Source: Streptomyces rhizoryzae (GTDB lineage: Bacteria; Actinomycetota; Actinomycetes; Streptomycetales; Streptomycetaceae). From it: a stretch of DNA of 64,000 nucleotides. Of this stretch, positions 56,795 to 64,000 are shown in pieces. The position numbers were made by a program, and so were the translations under genes. The stretch spans positions 1-64,000 of the forward strand of contig NZ_JALMUV010000044.1 in the NCBI RefSeq assembly GCF_023155275.1. Direction: 5' to 3'. A model generated the notes under the pieces. That model made no database searches. It saw nothing but the letters and a program-made list of their open reading frames with translations, and was not told the origin of the DNA. The first letter of the stretch is position 1. Every line of letters begins with the position of its first letter.

Positions 56795-59002
56795 ATGAGG
56801 ACGACAACTTCGGCCGGACGGAACGAGCTTGCGGGGGCCGCCGCCCGCGCGGTGCGGACCACGCTGCCCGGCGACCCGCGGGCCGCGGCCGCCGCGCGGC
56901 GCTTCGTGCGGTCCGCCTTCGCGGACTGGACCGCGCGGCGGCTGCCCGGCGCCGACCGGCTCACCGACCGGCTGGCGGACGAAGCGGTGCTGCTGGTCAG
57001 CGAGTTGGTGACCAACGCGGTGGTGCACGCCGGCACCGGCGTCGAGCTGCTCTGCCGGCTCGACCCCGCCGAGGAGCCGGTGCCGCACTCCGCCGGCGGC
57101 CTGCCGGACGCGATCCCGGAGGGTTTCGGGGACACCGGCCCGGAGGGATTCAAGGGTTCCGGCCCGGACGCTCTCGGGGGCCGCGGCCCGGACCGCCCCG
57201 GAGTGCCCGCCCCCGCCGGCCCCGGGGCGCGCGGTCCCGCGGAGCCGCCCCGGCCCGGCCTCGTGGTCGAGGTCTCCGACCGGCACCCCACCCAGCCCGT
57301 CCGGGCCCGCCAGGAGGCCGGAGCCCGTGAGGACAGCGGCGCCTGCGAAGGCGGCGGCAACGGGCTGCGGCTGATCAGCGCGGTCGCCGAAGCCTGGGGC
57401 GTGACCTACCGGCGCGCCATGAAGACCGTGTGGTTCCGGCTGCCCGTCGGCGCCCCGGACACCGCCTGGCCGGAACCGGAAGCGGTGTACGGGGCGGAGG
57501 AAGCCGCCTACGGGGCGGACGGCGCGGTGTACGGGGCGGCCGACGCCTTCGACGAGCAGCTCTTCCGGCACGGCCTGCGGGCCTCCGAACTCCTCGCCCC
57601 GGTACCGCGCCGCACCGCCCCGCCCGGCGACCGCCCGGCAGCAGACCGCGGCGGCGTCGACCGCGGCGCGCTGTCCTTCCTGGCCGAGGCGTCCGACCTG
57701 CTCTCCGGCCAGCTCGACGCCGACCAGGTGGCCGCCCTGGCCGCCCAGCTGATCGTGCCCCGGCTCGCCGACTGGTGCGCGGTCTGGCTCCACGACGGCG
57801 ACGGCGGCGCCCCCGGCCGCGGCCTCGGCGAGAGCGGCGCGGAACCGCGGCTGGCCCGGGTCTGGCACCGCCAGGAGGGCCGGATCGACGCGCTGCGCGC
57901 CGCGCTGGAGAAACAGCCCCCGGACCTCGCCGGCGGCGGCGCGGCCGGCGGCCGTCCGTTCCCGGTGCCCTGGCCCTGGCCGGCCGAGGGGCCCGGCCCC
58001 GAACCAGGGGGCGCGGCCCTGGTCTGCCCCCTGGTGGCGGGTGGGCGCCGGCTGGGCACCCTGCTGCTCGGCCGGGCCGGGCTGCGCCGCTACCCGGGCG
58101 AGGTGGTCACGCTCACCGAGGACCTGTGCCGCCGGGCCGCCCGCGCGGTGGCCACCGCCCGCGCCTACAGCCGCCAGGAACGCATCAGCCGGGTCCTCCA
58201 GCGGCGGCTGCTGCCCCAGGGGCGGGCCCAGGTGCCCGGCGTGGCGTCGGCGGTCGTCTACGAGCCGCGCGAGGGCGCCTGGGCCGGCGGTGACTTCTGG
58301 GACCTCTTCGAGGCCGGGGACGGCCGCTGGTGCTTCGCGCTCGGCGACGTCTGCGGCAGCGGGCCCGAGGCCGCCGCGGTCACCGGGCTGGCCCGGCCCG
58401 TACTGCGGCTGCTGGCCCGCGACGGCTTCGGCGTCGCCGAGGTCCTGGACCGGCTCAACAAGACCATGGCGCGGGAGGCCGCGGACTCGGTGGCGGCGGT
58501 CGCCGCGGCGGTGGCGGCGGCCGGCGCGGGCGCCGAGGCACCCGTGGAGATCCGCGAGGAGGGCGAGCAGGCCCGCTTCCTCTCGCTCCTCTACGGCGAG
58601 ATCGTGCCCCACCGGGACGGCACCGGCGGCGCCCGCTGCACCCTGGCCAGCGCCGGCCACCCGCTCCCGCTGGTCCTCGGCGCGGACGGCTCCGTACGGG
58701 TCGTCGCGGCGCCGCAGATGCTGCTGGGCGTCGTCGAGGACGCGGCGTACGTCAGCGAATCCTTCGAACTCCGGCCGGGCGAGACGCTGCTGGGCGTCAC
58801 CGACGGGGTGACCGAGCGCCGCTGCGGCGGGCGGCTCTTCGACGACGAGGACGGCCTGGCCGGCGCGCTCGCCGCGGCCGCCGGCCGGAGCGCCGAGGAG
58901 ATCGCCGAGCACCTCCGCCGCACCGTGCACGCCTTCGCCCCGACCCCGCCGGACGACGACCTGGCCCTGATGGTCCTCCAGGCGGAGGGCGGGGGTCCAT
59001 AG
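56795..59002 (+). CDS. HATPase-GAF-PP2C (SpoIIE-type) regulatory phosphatase
   Basis: The 735-residue cytoplasmic protein joins three modules: an RsbW/SpoIIAB-like ATPase domain with an intact N box (SELVTNAVVH, Glu70 and Asn74) and GNGLRLISAVAEAWG; a GAF-like sensor (about 290-460); and a SpoIIE-type PP2C phosphatase (about 490-730) with GGDFWDLF and DDDLALMVL metal-binding ends. Such fusions control anti-sigma-factor antagonists by phosphorylating and dephosphorylating them. A Gly/Pro-rich insertion of about 45 residues (about 105-150) splits the ATPase domain. ATG 56795 has GGGAG 7 nt upstream. Its target is not encoded nearby. Confidence 0.9.
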   Translation: MRTTTSAGRNELAGAAARAVRTTLPGDPRAAAAARRFVRSAFADWTARRLPGADRLTDRLADEAVLLVSELVTNAVVHAGTGVELLCRLDPAEEPVPHSAGGLPDAIPEGFGDTGPEGFKGSGPDALGGRGPDRPGVPAPAGPGARGPAEPPRPGLVVEVSDRHPTQPVRARQEAGAREDSGACEGGGNGLRLISAVAEAWGVTYRRAMKTVWFRLPVGAPDTAWPEPEAVYGAEEAAYGADGAVYGAADAFDEQLFRHGLRASELLAPVPRRTAPPGDRPAADRGGVDRGALSFLAEASDLLSGQLDADQVAALAAQLIVPRLADWCAVWLHDGDGGAPGRGLGESGAEPRLARVWHRQEGRIDALRAALEKQPPDLAGGGAAGGRPFPVPWPWPAEGPGPEPGGAALVCPLVAGGRRLGTLLLGRAGLRRYPGEVVTLTEDLCRRAARAVATARAYSRQERISRVLQRRLLPQGRAQVPGVASAVVYEPREGAWAGGDFWDLFEAGDGRWCFALGDVCGSGPEAAAVTGLARPVLRLLARDGFGVAEVLDRLNKTMAREAADSVAAVAAAVAAAGAGAEAPVEIREEGEQARFLSLLYGEIVPHRDGTGGARCTLASAGHPLPLVLGADGSVRVVAAPQMLLGVVEDAAYVSESFELRPGETLLGVTDGVTERRCGGRLFDDEDGLAGALAAAAGRSAEEIAEHLRRTVHAFAPTPPDDDLALMVLQAEGGGP

Positions 59003-59110
59003 GGCACGCGGGCCCTGAGCGGGACGGGCGGCCCTTGGCGGCGCCCACCGGGCCCCGCCGCGCCACCCACCCGGAACCGGCATGCCCGCGGATGGCGGAC
59101 AATGGACCCC

Positions 59111-60343
59111 ATGCCTTCCGCACTGCCAGATGGTGAGCCGATGCCCGAGGACGGGGCGCTGCCCCGCCCTGCGCTGACCGGGGCCGCCGAGCGCCCCCTC
59201 GGCTTCTATCTGCACGTGCCGTACTGCGCCACCCGCTGCGGCTACTGCGACTTCAACACCTACACGGCCGGCGAGCTGCGCGGCCCCGGTGGCGCCCTGG
59301 CCTCCCGCGAGACCTACGCCGCCACCCTCGTCGAGGAGATCCGGCTCGCCCGCAAGGTCCTCGGCGACGACCCCCGCCCCGTACGGACGGTCTTCGTCGG
59401 CGGCGGCACCCCCACCCTGCTGCCCGCCGCCGATCTCGGCCGGGTGCTGGCCGCGCTGCGCGAGGAGTTCGGCCTGGCGCCCGGCGCCGAGATCACCACC
59501 GAGGCCAACCCGGAGACCGTCGACCCCCGCTACCTCGCCGACCTGCGCGCGGCCGGCTTCAACCGCGTCTCGTTCGGCATGCAGAGCGCCCGCCGGCACG
59601 TCCTGAAGATCCTCGACCGCACCCACACCCCGGGCCGCCCCGAAGCCTGTGTCGCCGAGGCCCGCGCGGCCGGTTTCGACCACGTCAACCTCGACCTCAT
59701 CTACGGCACCCCCGGTGAGTCCGACGACGACTGGCGGGCCTCCCTGGAGGCCGCCACCGGCGCCGGCCCGGACCACATCTCCGCGTACGCACTGATCGTC
59801 GAGGAGGGCACCCAGCTGGCCCGCCGGATCCGCCGCGGCGAGATCCCGATGACCGACGACGACGTGCACGCCGACCGCTACCTGATCGCCGAGGAGCACC
59901 TCACCGCCGCCGGGTACTCCTGGTACGAGGTCTCCAACTGGGCCACCACCGAGGCCGCCCGCTGCCGCCACAACGAGCTGTACTGGACCGGTGCCGACTG
60001 GTGGGGCGCCGGGCCGGGCGCGCACAGCCACGTCGGCGGTGTCCGCTGGTGGAACGTCAAGCACCCCGCCGCGTACGCCCAGGCGCTCGCGGAGGGCCGT
60101 TCACCGGGCGCCGGCCGGGAGGTGCTGGCCGGGGAGGACCGCCGCGTCGAGCGGATCCTCCTGGAGCTCCGGCTCGCCGCCGGCTGCCCCCTGGACCTCC
60201 TCGCGCCCGCCGGCGCCCGGGCCGCCGCCCGCGCCCTGGCCGACGGCCTCCTGGAACGCGGCCCCTACGAGGCCGGACGCGCGGTCCTGACCCTCCGCGG
60301 CCGCCTCCTGGCCGACGCGGTCGTCCGCGACCTGGTGGACTGA
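59111..60343 (+). CDS. hemW: HemW-type radical SAM haem chaperone
   Basis: HemW resembles coproporphyrinogen III oxidase HemN but is thought to deliver haem to membrane proteins. The 410 residues carry the iron-sulfur motif CATRCGYC (Cys39, Cys43, Cys46), VGGGTPT, and GIYGTPG-like LIYGTPGES. The motif is CxxxCxxC without the extra HemN Cys, supporting HemW. ATG 59111 (MPSALPD) is preferred to ATG 59102. A GACAAT hexamer lies 7 nt upstream. It stands between the PP2C gene and a convergent small gene. Confidence 0.93.
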   Translation: MPSALPDGEPMPEDGALPRPALTGAAERPLGFYLHVPYCATRCGYCDFNTYTAGELRGPGGALASRETYAATLVEEIRLARKVLGDDPRPVRTVFVGGGTPTLLPAADLGRVLAALREEFGLAPGAEITTEANPETVDPRYLADLRAAGFNRVSFGMQSARRHVLKILDRTHTPGRPEACVAEARAAGFDHVNLDLIYGTPGESDDDWRASLEAATGAGPDHISAYALIVEEGTQLARRIRRGEIPMTDDDVHADRYLIAEEHLTAAGYSWYEVSNWATTEAARCRHNELYWTGADWWGAGPGAHSHVGGVRWWNVKHPAAYAQALAEGRSPGAGREVLAGEDRRVERILLELRLAAGCPLDLLAPAGARAAARALADGLLERGPYEAGRAVLTLRGRLLADAVVRDLVD

Positions 60344-60512
60344 GCGGGGCGCGGCGGGGCGGGGGCGACGGGTGTGGGGGCGGCCGGGGCCGTGAGCAAG
60401 GCCGGAGCCGGCCCGCCCACCGGAGCCGGCTCGCATGCGGGAGCCCGCCCGGGTGCCGGACCGGCCCGGGTGCCGGCGCCGAGCCCCACCGGCTCCCGCG
60501 TCCGCCCCGGTG

Positions 60513-60788
60513 TCAGTGGGTCAGCGGCCGTGACGCGCGGCCCGAGGCCGTGTCGATCTCGTCATGGGCCTTGGTCAGCAACTGCATCGCCAGGTCGTTG
60601 AGGGCCCTGGCCCCCGCGACCTCCTCGCCGACCCGGGGCTGATTCCCGTCGGCGGGGTGGCGGCTGGCGTAACCGTGGGACCGCACCTCGGTCCCGTCGG
60701 GCAGCCGTACCAGCGCGGCGGCCCGGGTGCGGTGGGTGTCCTCCTCGAATTCCAGCTCGACGTGCCATCCGACAGCGGTCTTCAACAT
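60513..60788 (-). CDS. DUF1876 domain protein (91 aa)
   Basis: The small protein has the DUF1876 layout: KTAVGWHVELEFEEDTHRTRAA, LPDGTEVRSHG and PRVGEEVAGARALNDLAMQLL. The family is common in Streptomyces and its function is unknown. ATG 60788 is favoured because GGAGG lies 8 nt upstream; the in-frame GTG 3 codons earlier overlaps that site. It is convergent with hemW; the 169-nt gap between them holds repetitive GCCGG-rich DNA. Confidence 0.85.
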   Translation of the reverse strand: MLKTAVGWHVELEFEEDTHRTRAAALVRLPDGTEVRSHGYASRHPADGNQPRVGEEVAGARALNDLAMQLLTKAHDEIDTASGRASRPLTH

Positions 60789-60927
60789 GGCGGTCACCTC
60801 CGGAATCGCTGCTACCAGAGTGCGCTCACGACCGCCCGCGCACCACCGCCACCGCCCCCGCCGCCGAGGAGCACCACCGCCACCGGCCCCACCGCCGCCG
60901 GGACCCCTCTACTCCTCCCCCTCCCGC

Positions 60928-61761
60928 CTACTCGCCCTCCGGGGCCGTGACGAAGTCGATCAGTTCCTCGACCCGTCCCAGCAGCGCCGGCTCCAGGTCC
61001 TTGTACGACCGGACCCGCGACAGGATCCGCTGCCAGGCCGCCCCGGTGTTCTCCGGCCAGCCCAGCGCCCGGCACACCCCGGTCTTCCAGTCCTGACCGC
61101 GCGGTACCTCCGGCCACGCCGCGATCCCCACCGACGACGGCTTCACCGCCTGCCAGACGTCGATGTAGGGGTGGCCGACGACCAGTGCGTGCGCACCGGT
61201 CACCGCCGCCGCGATCCGGGACTCCTTCGAACCGGGGACGAGATGGTCCACCAGGACGCCGAGACGGGCGTCCGGCCCGGGCGCGAACGCCTCGACGATC
61301 GCCGGGAGGTCGTCGATGCCCTCCAGGTACTCCACGACCACGCCCTCGATCCGCAGGTCGTCGCCCCAGACCCGCTCCACCAACTCGGCGTCGTGCCGGC
61401 CCTCCACGTAGATGCGCCCGGCCCGGGCCACCCGGGCGCGCGCCCCGGGGACCGCGATCGAACCCGAGGCGGTACGCGCCGGCCCGCTCGGCTCCGGCCG
61501 GCTGCGCGGGCGCACGAGGGTCACGGCCCGGCCCTCCAGGAGGAAGCCGCGCGGCACCATCGGGAACACCCGCTGCTTGCCCAAGCGGTCCTCCAGGGTG
61601 ACCGTCGGGCCCTCGGCGGTCTTCTCGCAGCGGATGACCGCCCCGCAGTAGCCCGTCGCCACCTCCTCCACGACCAGCCCCGGGTCGGCCGGCACCTCGG
61701 GCACCGGCTTCGGCTTCTTCCAGGGCGGAGTGAGGTCGGGACTGTACTGCCTGCTGCGCAT
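60928..61761 (-). CDS. DUF3097 domain protein
   Basis: The 277-residue protein contains the conserved region IYVEGRHDAELVERVWGDDLRIEGVVVEYLEGIDDL, resembling the Toprim-like core of DUF3097, followed by VLVDHLVPGSKE and HPYIDVWQAVKP. Toprim folds bind metals and act on nucleic acids, but the family has no established role. AAGGAAG ends 8 nt before ATG 61761. A six-unit tandem repeat lies just upstream, in its leader. Confidence 0.88.
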   Translation of the reverse strand: MRSRQYSPDLTPPWKKPKPVPEVPADPGLVVEEVATGYCGAVIRCEKTAEGPTVTLEDRLGKQRVFPMVPRGFLLEGRAVTLVRPRSRPEPSGPARTASGSIAVPGARARVARAGRIYVEGRHDAELVERVWGDDLRIEGVVVEYLEGIDDLPAIVEAFAPGPDARLGVLVDHLVPGSKESRIAAAVTGAHALVVGHPYIDVWQAVKPSSVGIAAWPEVPRGQDWKTGVCRALGWPENTGAAWQRILSRVRSYKDLEPALLGRVEELIDFVTAPEGE

Positions 61762-61789
61762 GCGCTCTGCTTCCTTACGGACGGTACGG

Positions 61790-61873
61790 ACGGTGCGGGA
61801 GGGACGGTGCGGGAGGCACGGTGCGGGAGGGATGGTGCGGAAGGGATGGTGCGGAAGGGATGGTGCGGAAGGG
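61790..61873. repeat. Six tandem 14-bp units upstream of the DUF3097 gene
   Basis: ACGGTGCGGGAGGG, ACGGTGCGGGAGGC, ACGGTGCGGGAGGG, then ATGGTGCGGAAGGG three times. Degenerate ACGG(T/A)-type units flank both sides. The array fills most of the gap between two minus-strand genes. Confidence 0.9.
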
Positions 61874-61925
61874 CCGGTGGAGACGGGCGGTGCGGGACGG
61901 AGGGTGCCGAGGGCGCGGCCGCCGT

Positions 61926-62675
61926 TCAGCCCCCGGCGCCCGGCGGCGGATCGGTGCCGAAGCGGGCGGCCAGGGCGTCGCGCTGGGCGCGGACGAAGCG
62001 GGCGTCGACCACCGCGCCGTGGCCCGGTACGTACACCGCGTCCTCGCCGCCCAGCTCCAGCAGCCGGTCCAGCGCCGCGGGCCAGCGGCGGGGCAGGGCG
62101 TCGGGGCCCGCCTGGGGCTCGCCGGACTCCTCCACCAGGTCGCCGCAGAAGACCACCTCCCGTTCGCCGGGGCCGCCGGGCACCAGGACGGCCAGGTCGT
62201 GCGCGGTGTGCCCGGGGCCGACGTTGGCCAGCAGCACCTCGCGGTCGCCGAGCCGGACGGTCAGCTGGCCGTGGACGTGGTGGTGCGGGGAGACGAGCAG
62301 GTCGGTGGCGTCCGCGGCGGCGTCGCGGTCCACACCGTGCCGCACCGCGTCGTGCCGCAGCGCGTCCTTGCCGTGCCGGAGGAGTTCACCCACCCCGGCC
62401 GCCCCGAAGACCTCCACGCCCGCGAAGGCGGCCGTCCCCAGGACGTGGTCGAAGTGCGGGTGGGTGAGCGCGATATGCGTCACATCGCGGCCGAGCACCG
62501 CGCGGACCGTCCGCCGCAGCTCCGCGCCGTCCCGGAGGGTGGGACCGGTGTCCACGAGCAGTACGCCGCCGGACCCGGCGACCACCCCGATCGTCTCGTC
62601 CCAGCCGGGCATCCGGCGGCGGGCCACCCCGGCGCCGAGCCGTTCCCAGCCCGCTTCTTCCCACGTGGTGCGCAT
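61926..62675 (-). CDS. MBL-fold metallohydrolase
   Basis: The 249-residue protein has the metal-binding THPHFDH motif, further His in GPGHTAHD and VPGHGAV, and the Asp of FCGDLVEE. It is a generic metallo-beta-lactamase-fold hydrolase; the substrate is not evident. ATG 62675 lies 6 nt after TAGCTT and has no ribosome site. It is divergent from hrcA. Confidence 0.9.
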   Translation of the reverse strand: MRTTWEEAGWERLGAGVARRRMPGWDETIGVVAGSGGVLLVDTGPTLRDGAELRRTVRAVLGRDVTHIALTHPHFDHVLGTAAFAGVEVFGAAGVGELLRHGKDALRHDAVRHGVDRDAAADATDLLVSPHHHVHGQLTVRLGDREVLLANVGPGHTAHDLAVLVPGGPGEREVVFCGDLVEESGEPQAGPDALPRRWPAALDRLLELGGEDAVYVPGHGAVVDARFVRAQRDALAARFGTDPPPGAGG

Positions 62676-62681
62676 ACCGAG

Positions 62682-62687
62682 AAGCTA
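62682..62687 (-). promoter_or_regulatory. Leaderless-type -10 hexamer TAGCTT
   Basis: TAGCTT reads on the minus strand and ends exactly 6 nt before ATG 62675. Confidence 0.5.
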
Positions 62688-62852
62688 GCGTCCCCGCGAT
62701 AGCGTTGCCCGGCAGCCGGCGGAAACGGCGCCCGGCGGCTCCCCGCGGCACCCCGGGACGCGCCCGGCGGCGGGCCCGGACGGGGTCGCCCGCGGCGCCG
62801 GTGGGTAAGTCATCGGTACGCCCGCCCTTGCCGCATCCGAGCCGCCCGGCCG

Positions 62853-62858
62853 TACACT
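62853..62858 (+). promoter_or_regulatory. hrcA promoter -10 hexamer
   Basis: TACACT sits 8 nt before the CIRCE operator; TTGCCG at 62828-62833 is a possible -35 with a long 19-nt spacer. Confidence 0.5.
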
Positions 62859-62866
62859 GGCTGGGT

Positions 62867-62893
62867 CTGGCACTCGGACCGTGTGAGTGCCAG
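62867..62893 (+). promoter_or_regulatory. CIRCE operator (HrcA binding site)
   Basis: CTGGCACTC, 9 nt, GAGTGCCAG is a perfect inverted repeat matching the CIRCE pattern (TTAGCACTC-N9-GAGTGCTAA) except for GC-adapted outer bases. It overlaps the expected transcription start, so HrcA would repress its own operon and dnaJ. Confidence 0.9.
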
Positions 62894-62938
62894 GAGAAGC
62901 TGACGACGCGGCGGGACGGCCGACTGGAGGTGCGCGGG

Positions 62939-63955
62939 ATGCTCAGTGAACGCAGGCTCGAAGTGCTGCGCGCCATCGTCCAGGACTACGTCGGGACCGA
63001 GGAGCCGGTCGGCTCCAAGGCCCTCACCGAGCGGCACAAGCTCGGCGTCTCCCCGGCCACCGTCCGCAACGACATGGCCGCCCTGGAGGACGAGGGCTAC
63101 ATCGCCCAGCCGCACACCAGCGCCGGCCGGATCCCCACCGACAAGGGCTACCGCCTCTTCGTCGACAAGCTCGCCGGCGTCAAGCCGCTGTCCGTCCCCG
63201 AGCGGCGCGCGATCCAGAACTTCCTCGACGGCGCCGTCGACCTGGACGACGTGGTGGGGCGCACGGTGCGGCTGCTGGCGCAGCTGACCCGGCAGGTCGC
63301 CGTGGTGCAGTACCCCTCCCTGACCCGGTCCACGGTCCGGCACGTCGAGCTGCTGGCGCTGGCCCCGGCGCGGCTGATGCTGGTGCTGATCACCGACACC
63401 GGGCGGGTCGAGCAGCGGCTGGTCGACTGCCAGACGCCGTTCGGCGAGACGTCCCTGGCGGACCTGCGGGCCCGGCTCAACAGCCGGGTCGTCGGCCGCC
63501 GTTTCACGGACGTGCCGCAACTGGTGCAGGATCTTCCGGAATCCTTCGAACAGGACGACCGGGCCACCGTCTCGACAGTACTGTCGGTGTTGCTGGAGAC
63601 TCTGGTGGAGGAGACCGAAGAGCGGCTGATGATCGGCGGCACCGCCAATCTCACGCGCTTCGGGCATGATTTCCCCCTGACCATCCGGCCGGTGCTGGAA
63701 GCCCTTGAGGAGCACGTCGTGCTGCTCAAGCTGCTGGGGGAGGCCAAGGACTCGGGCATGACCGTACGGATCGGGCATGAGAATGCTCACGAGGGCCTGA
63801 CGTCCACCTCGGTCGTCACCGTCGGCTACGGTTCGGGCGACGAAGCCGTCGCGAAATTGGGCGTGGTCGGACCGACCCGCATGGACTACCCCGGAACGAT
63901 GGGAGCGGTACGCGCAGTGGCACGTTACGTCGGACAGATCCTCGCGGAGTCGTAA
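62939..63955 (+). CDS. hrcA: Heat-shock repressor HrcA
   Basis: HrcA binds CIRCE operators and represses chaperone genes until unfolded protein accumulates. The 338-residue protein has the winged-helix N-terminus (MLSERRLEVLRAIVQDYVG, GVSPATVRNDMAALEDEGYI, HTSAGRIPTDKGYR) and a C-terminal GAF-like domain ending in GPTRMDYPGTMGAVRAVARY. ATG 62939 has GGAGG 8 nt upstream. The dnaJ start follows the stop codon directly, so the two are translated together. Confidence 0.97.
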   Translation: MLSERRLEVLRAIVQDYVGTEEPVGSKALTERHKLGVSPATVRNDMAALEDEGYIAQPHTSAGRIPTDKGYRLFVDKLAGVKPLSVPERRAIQNFLDGAVDLDDVVGRTVRLLAQLTRQVAVVQYPSLTRSTVRHVELLALAPARLMLVLITDTGRVEQRLVDCQTPFGETSLADLRARLNSRVVGRRFTDVPQLVQDLPESFEQDDRATVSTVLSVLLETLVEETEERLMIGGTANLTRFGHDFPLTIRPVLEALEEHVVLLKLLGEAKDSGMTVRIGHENAHEGLTSTSVVTVGYGSGDEAVAKLGVVGPTRMDYPGTMGAVRAVARYVGQILAES

Positions 63956-64000
63956 GTGGCCACGGATTACTACTCGGTCCTCGGTGTCAGCCGGGACGCC
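63956..64000 (+). CDS. dnaJ: DnaJ co-chaperone, 5' fragment
   Basis: The window ends after 15 codons (MATDYYSVLGVSRDA), the start of a J domain. GTG 63956 abuts the hrcA TAA. This is the hrcA-linked dnaJ, often called dnaJ2 in Streptomyces, presumably under the same CIRCE control. Confidence 0.9.
   Translation, partial: MATDYYSVLGVSRDA

Noticed and set aside
61790..61873. Repeat array considered as a CRISPR
   Set aside because: Units are only 14 bp with no spacers, and no cas gene is present.
62705..62938. Upstream extension of HrcA
   Set aside because: It would run through the promoter and the CIRCE operator.

Overview
The window is about 64 kb of a very GC-rich actinobacterial chromosome, almost certainly a Streptomyces or close relative. 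The evidence is the near-total G/C at third codon positions, the frequent GTG starts, and a gene order that matches from memory the conserved core of Streptomyces chromosomes (ndk-mreBCD-pbp2-rodA ... rne-rplU-rpmA-obgE ... proB-proA ... nadD-rsfS ... leuS ... comEA-comEC-holA-rpsT-lepA ... hemW ... hrcA-dnaJ). There is no integrase, transposase, phage gene or CRISPR array, so this is a core region with small variable patches.

Layout. 0.2-7.2 kb: ndk, then the lateral-wall/spore-wall operon mreB-mreC-mreD-pbp2-rodA. 7.3-12.6 kb: a degenerate histidine-kinase-type ATPase, a CYTH-CHAD protein, a radical SAM protein and its DUF2344 partner. 12.8-19 kb: a giant RNase E/G, ribosomal proteins L21 and L27, and the Obg GTPase. 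19-25 kb: a CDP-glycerol glycerophosphotransferase-like wall-polymer gene on the minus strand, and the proline genes proB and proA flanking a conserved unknown gene. 25-32.5 kb: two related single-pass membrane proteins, an M48 membrane protease, two tiny membrane proteins, nadD, a divergent LytR-CpsA-Psr protein, rsfS and a histidine phosphatase. 32.5-35.3 kb: two identical tRNA-Ala(GGC) genes bracketing two small zinc-binding proteins and a GT87 mannosyltransferase. 35.6-41 kb: a secreted S53 protease, then leuS preceded by a leucine-rich leader peptide and an intrinsic terminator (an attenuator). 41-50 kb: a small membrane protein, degV, comEA-comEC-arylamine N-acetyltransferase with overlapping ends, and holA. 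50-64 kb: a lipid- or membrane-anchored unknown, rpsT, lepA, a long-chain acyl-CoA synthetase, a three-domain stress-type PP2C phosphatase, hemW, DUF1876, DUF3097, an MBL-fold hydrolase, hrcA under a CIRCE operator, and the first 15 codons of dnaJ.

How the genes work together. Three themes stand out. The first is cell-envelope synthesis: MreBCD/PBP2/RodA, the glycerophosphotransferase-like enzyme, the LCP protein and the GT87 enzyme. The second is the translation machinery: L21, L27, S20, Obg, LepA, RsfS, LeuRS, two tRNA-Ala and RNase E. The third is stress and redox cofactor maintenance: HrcA/DnaJ, HemW, and the PP2C phosphatase. Many promoters carry a TANNNT hexamer placed 6 nt before the start codon, which is the signature of leaderless mRNAs.

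The most interesting signals are the leuS attenuator, the recurrent leaderless-promoter geometry, two genes that appear to start with CTG, two family members that have lost their catalytic or ATP-binding residues (ATPase at 7.3 kb, LCP at 29.3 kb), the twin membrane proteins at 25-27 kb, and a cluster of short tandem repeats at or just after stop codons between 43 and 62 kb. Start sites and family calls come from reading the sequence; no database search was run.
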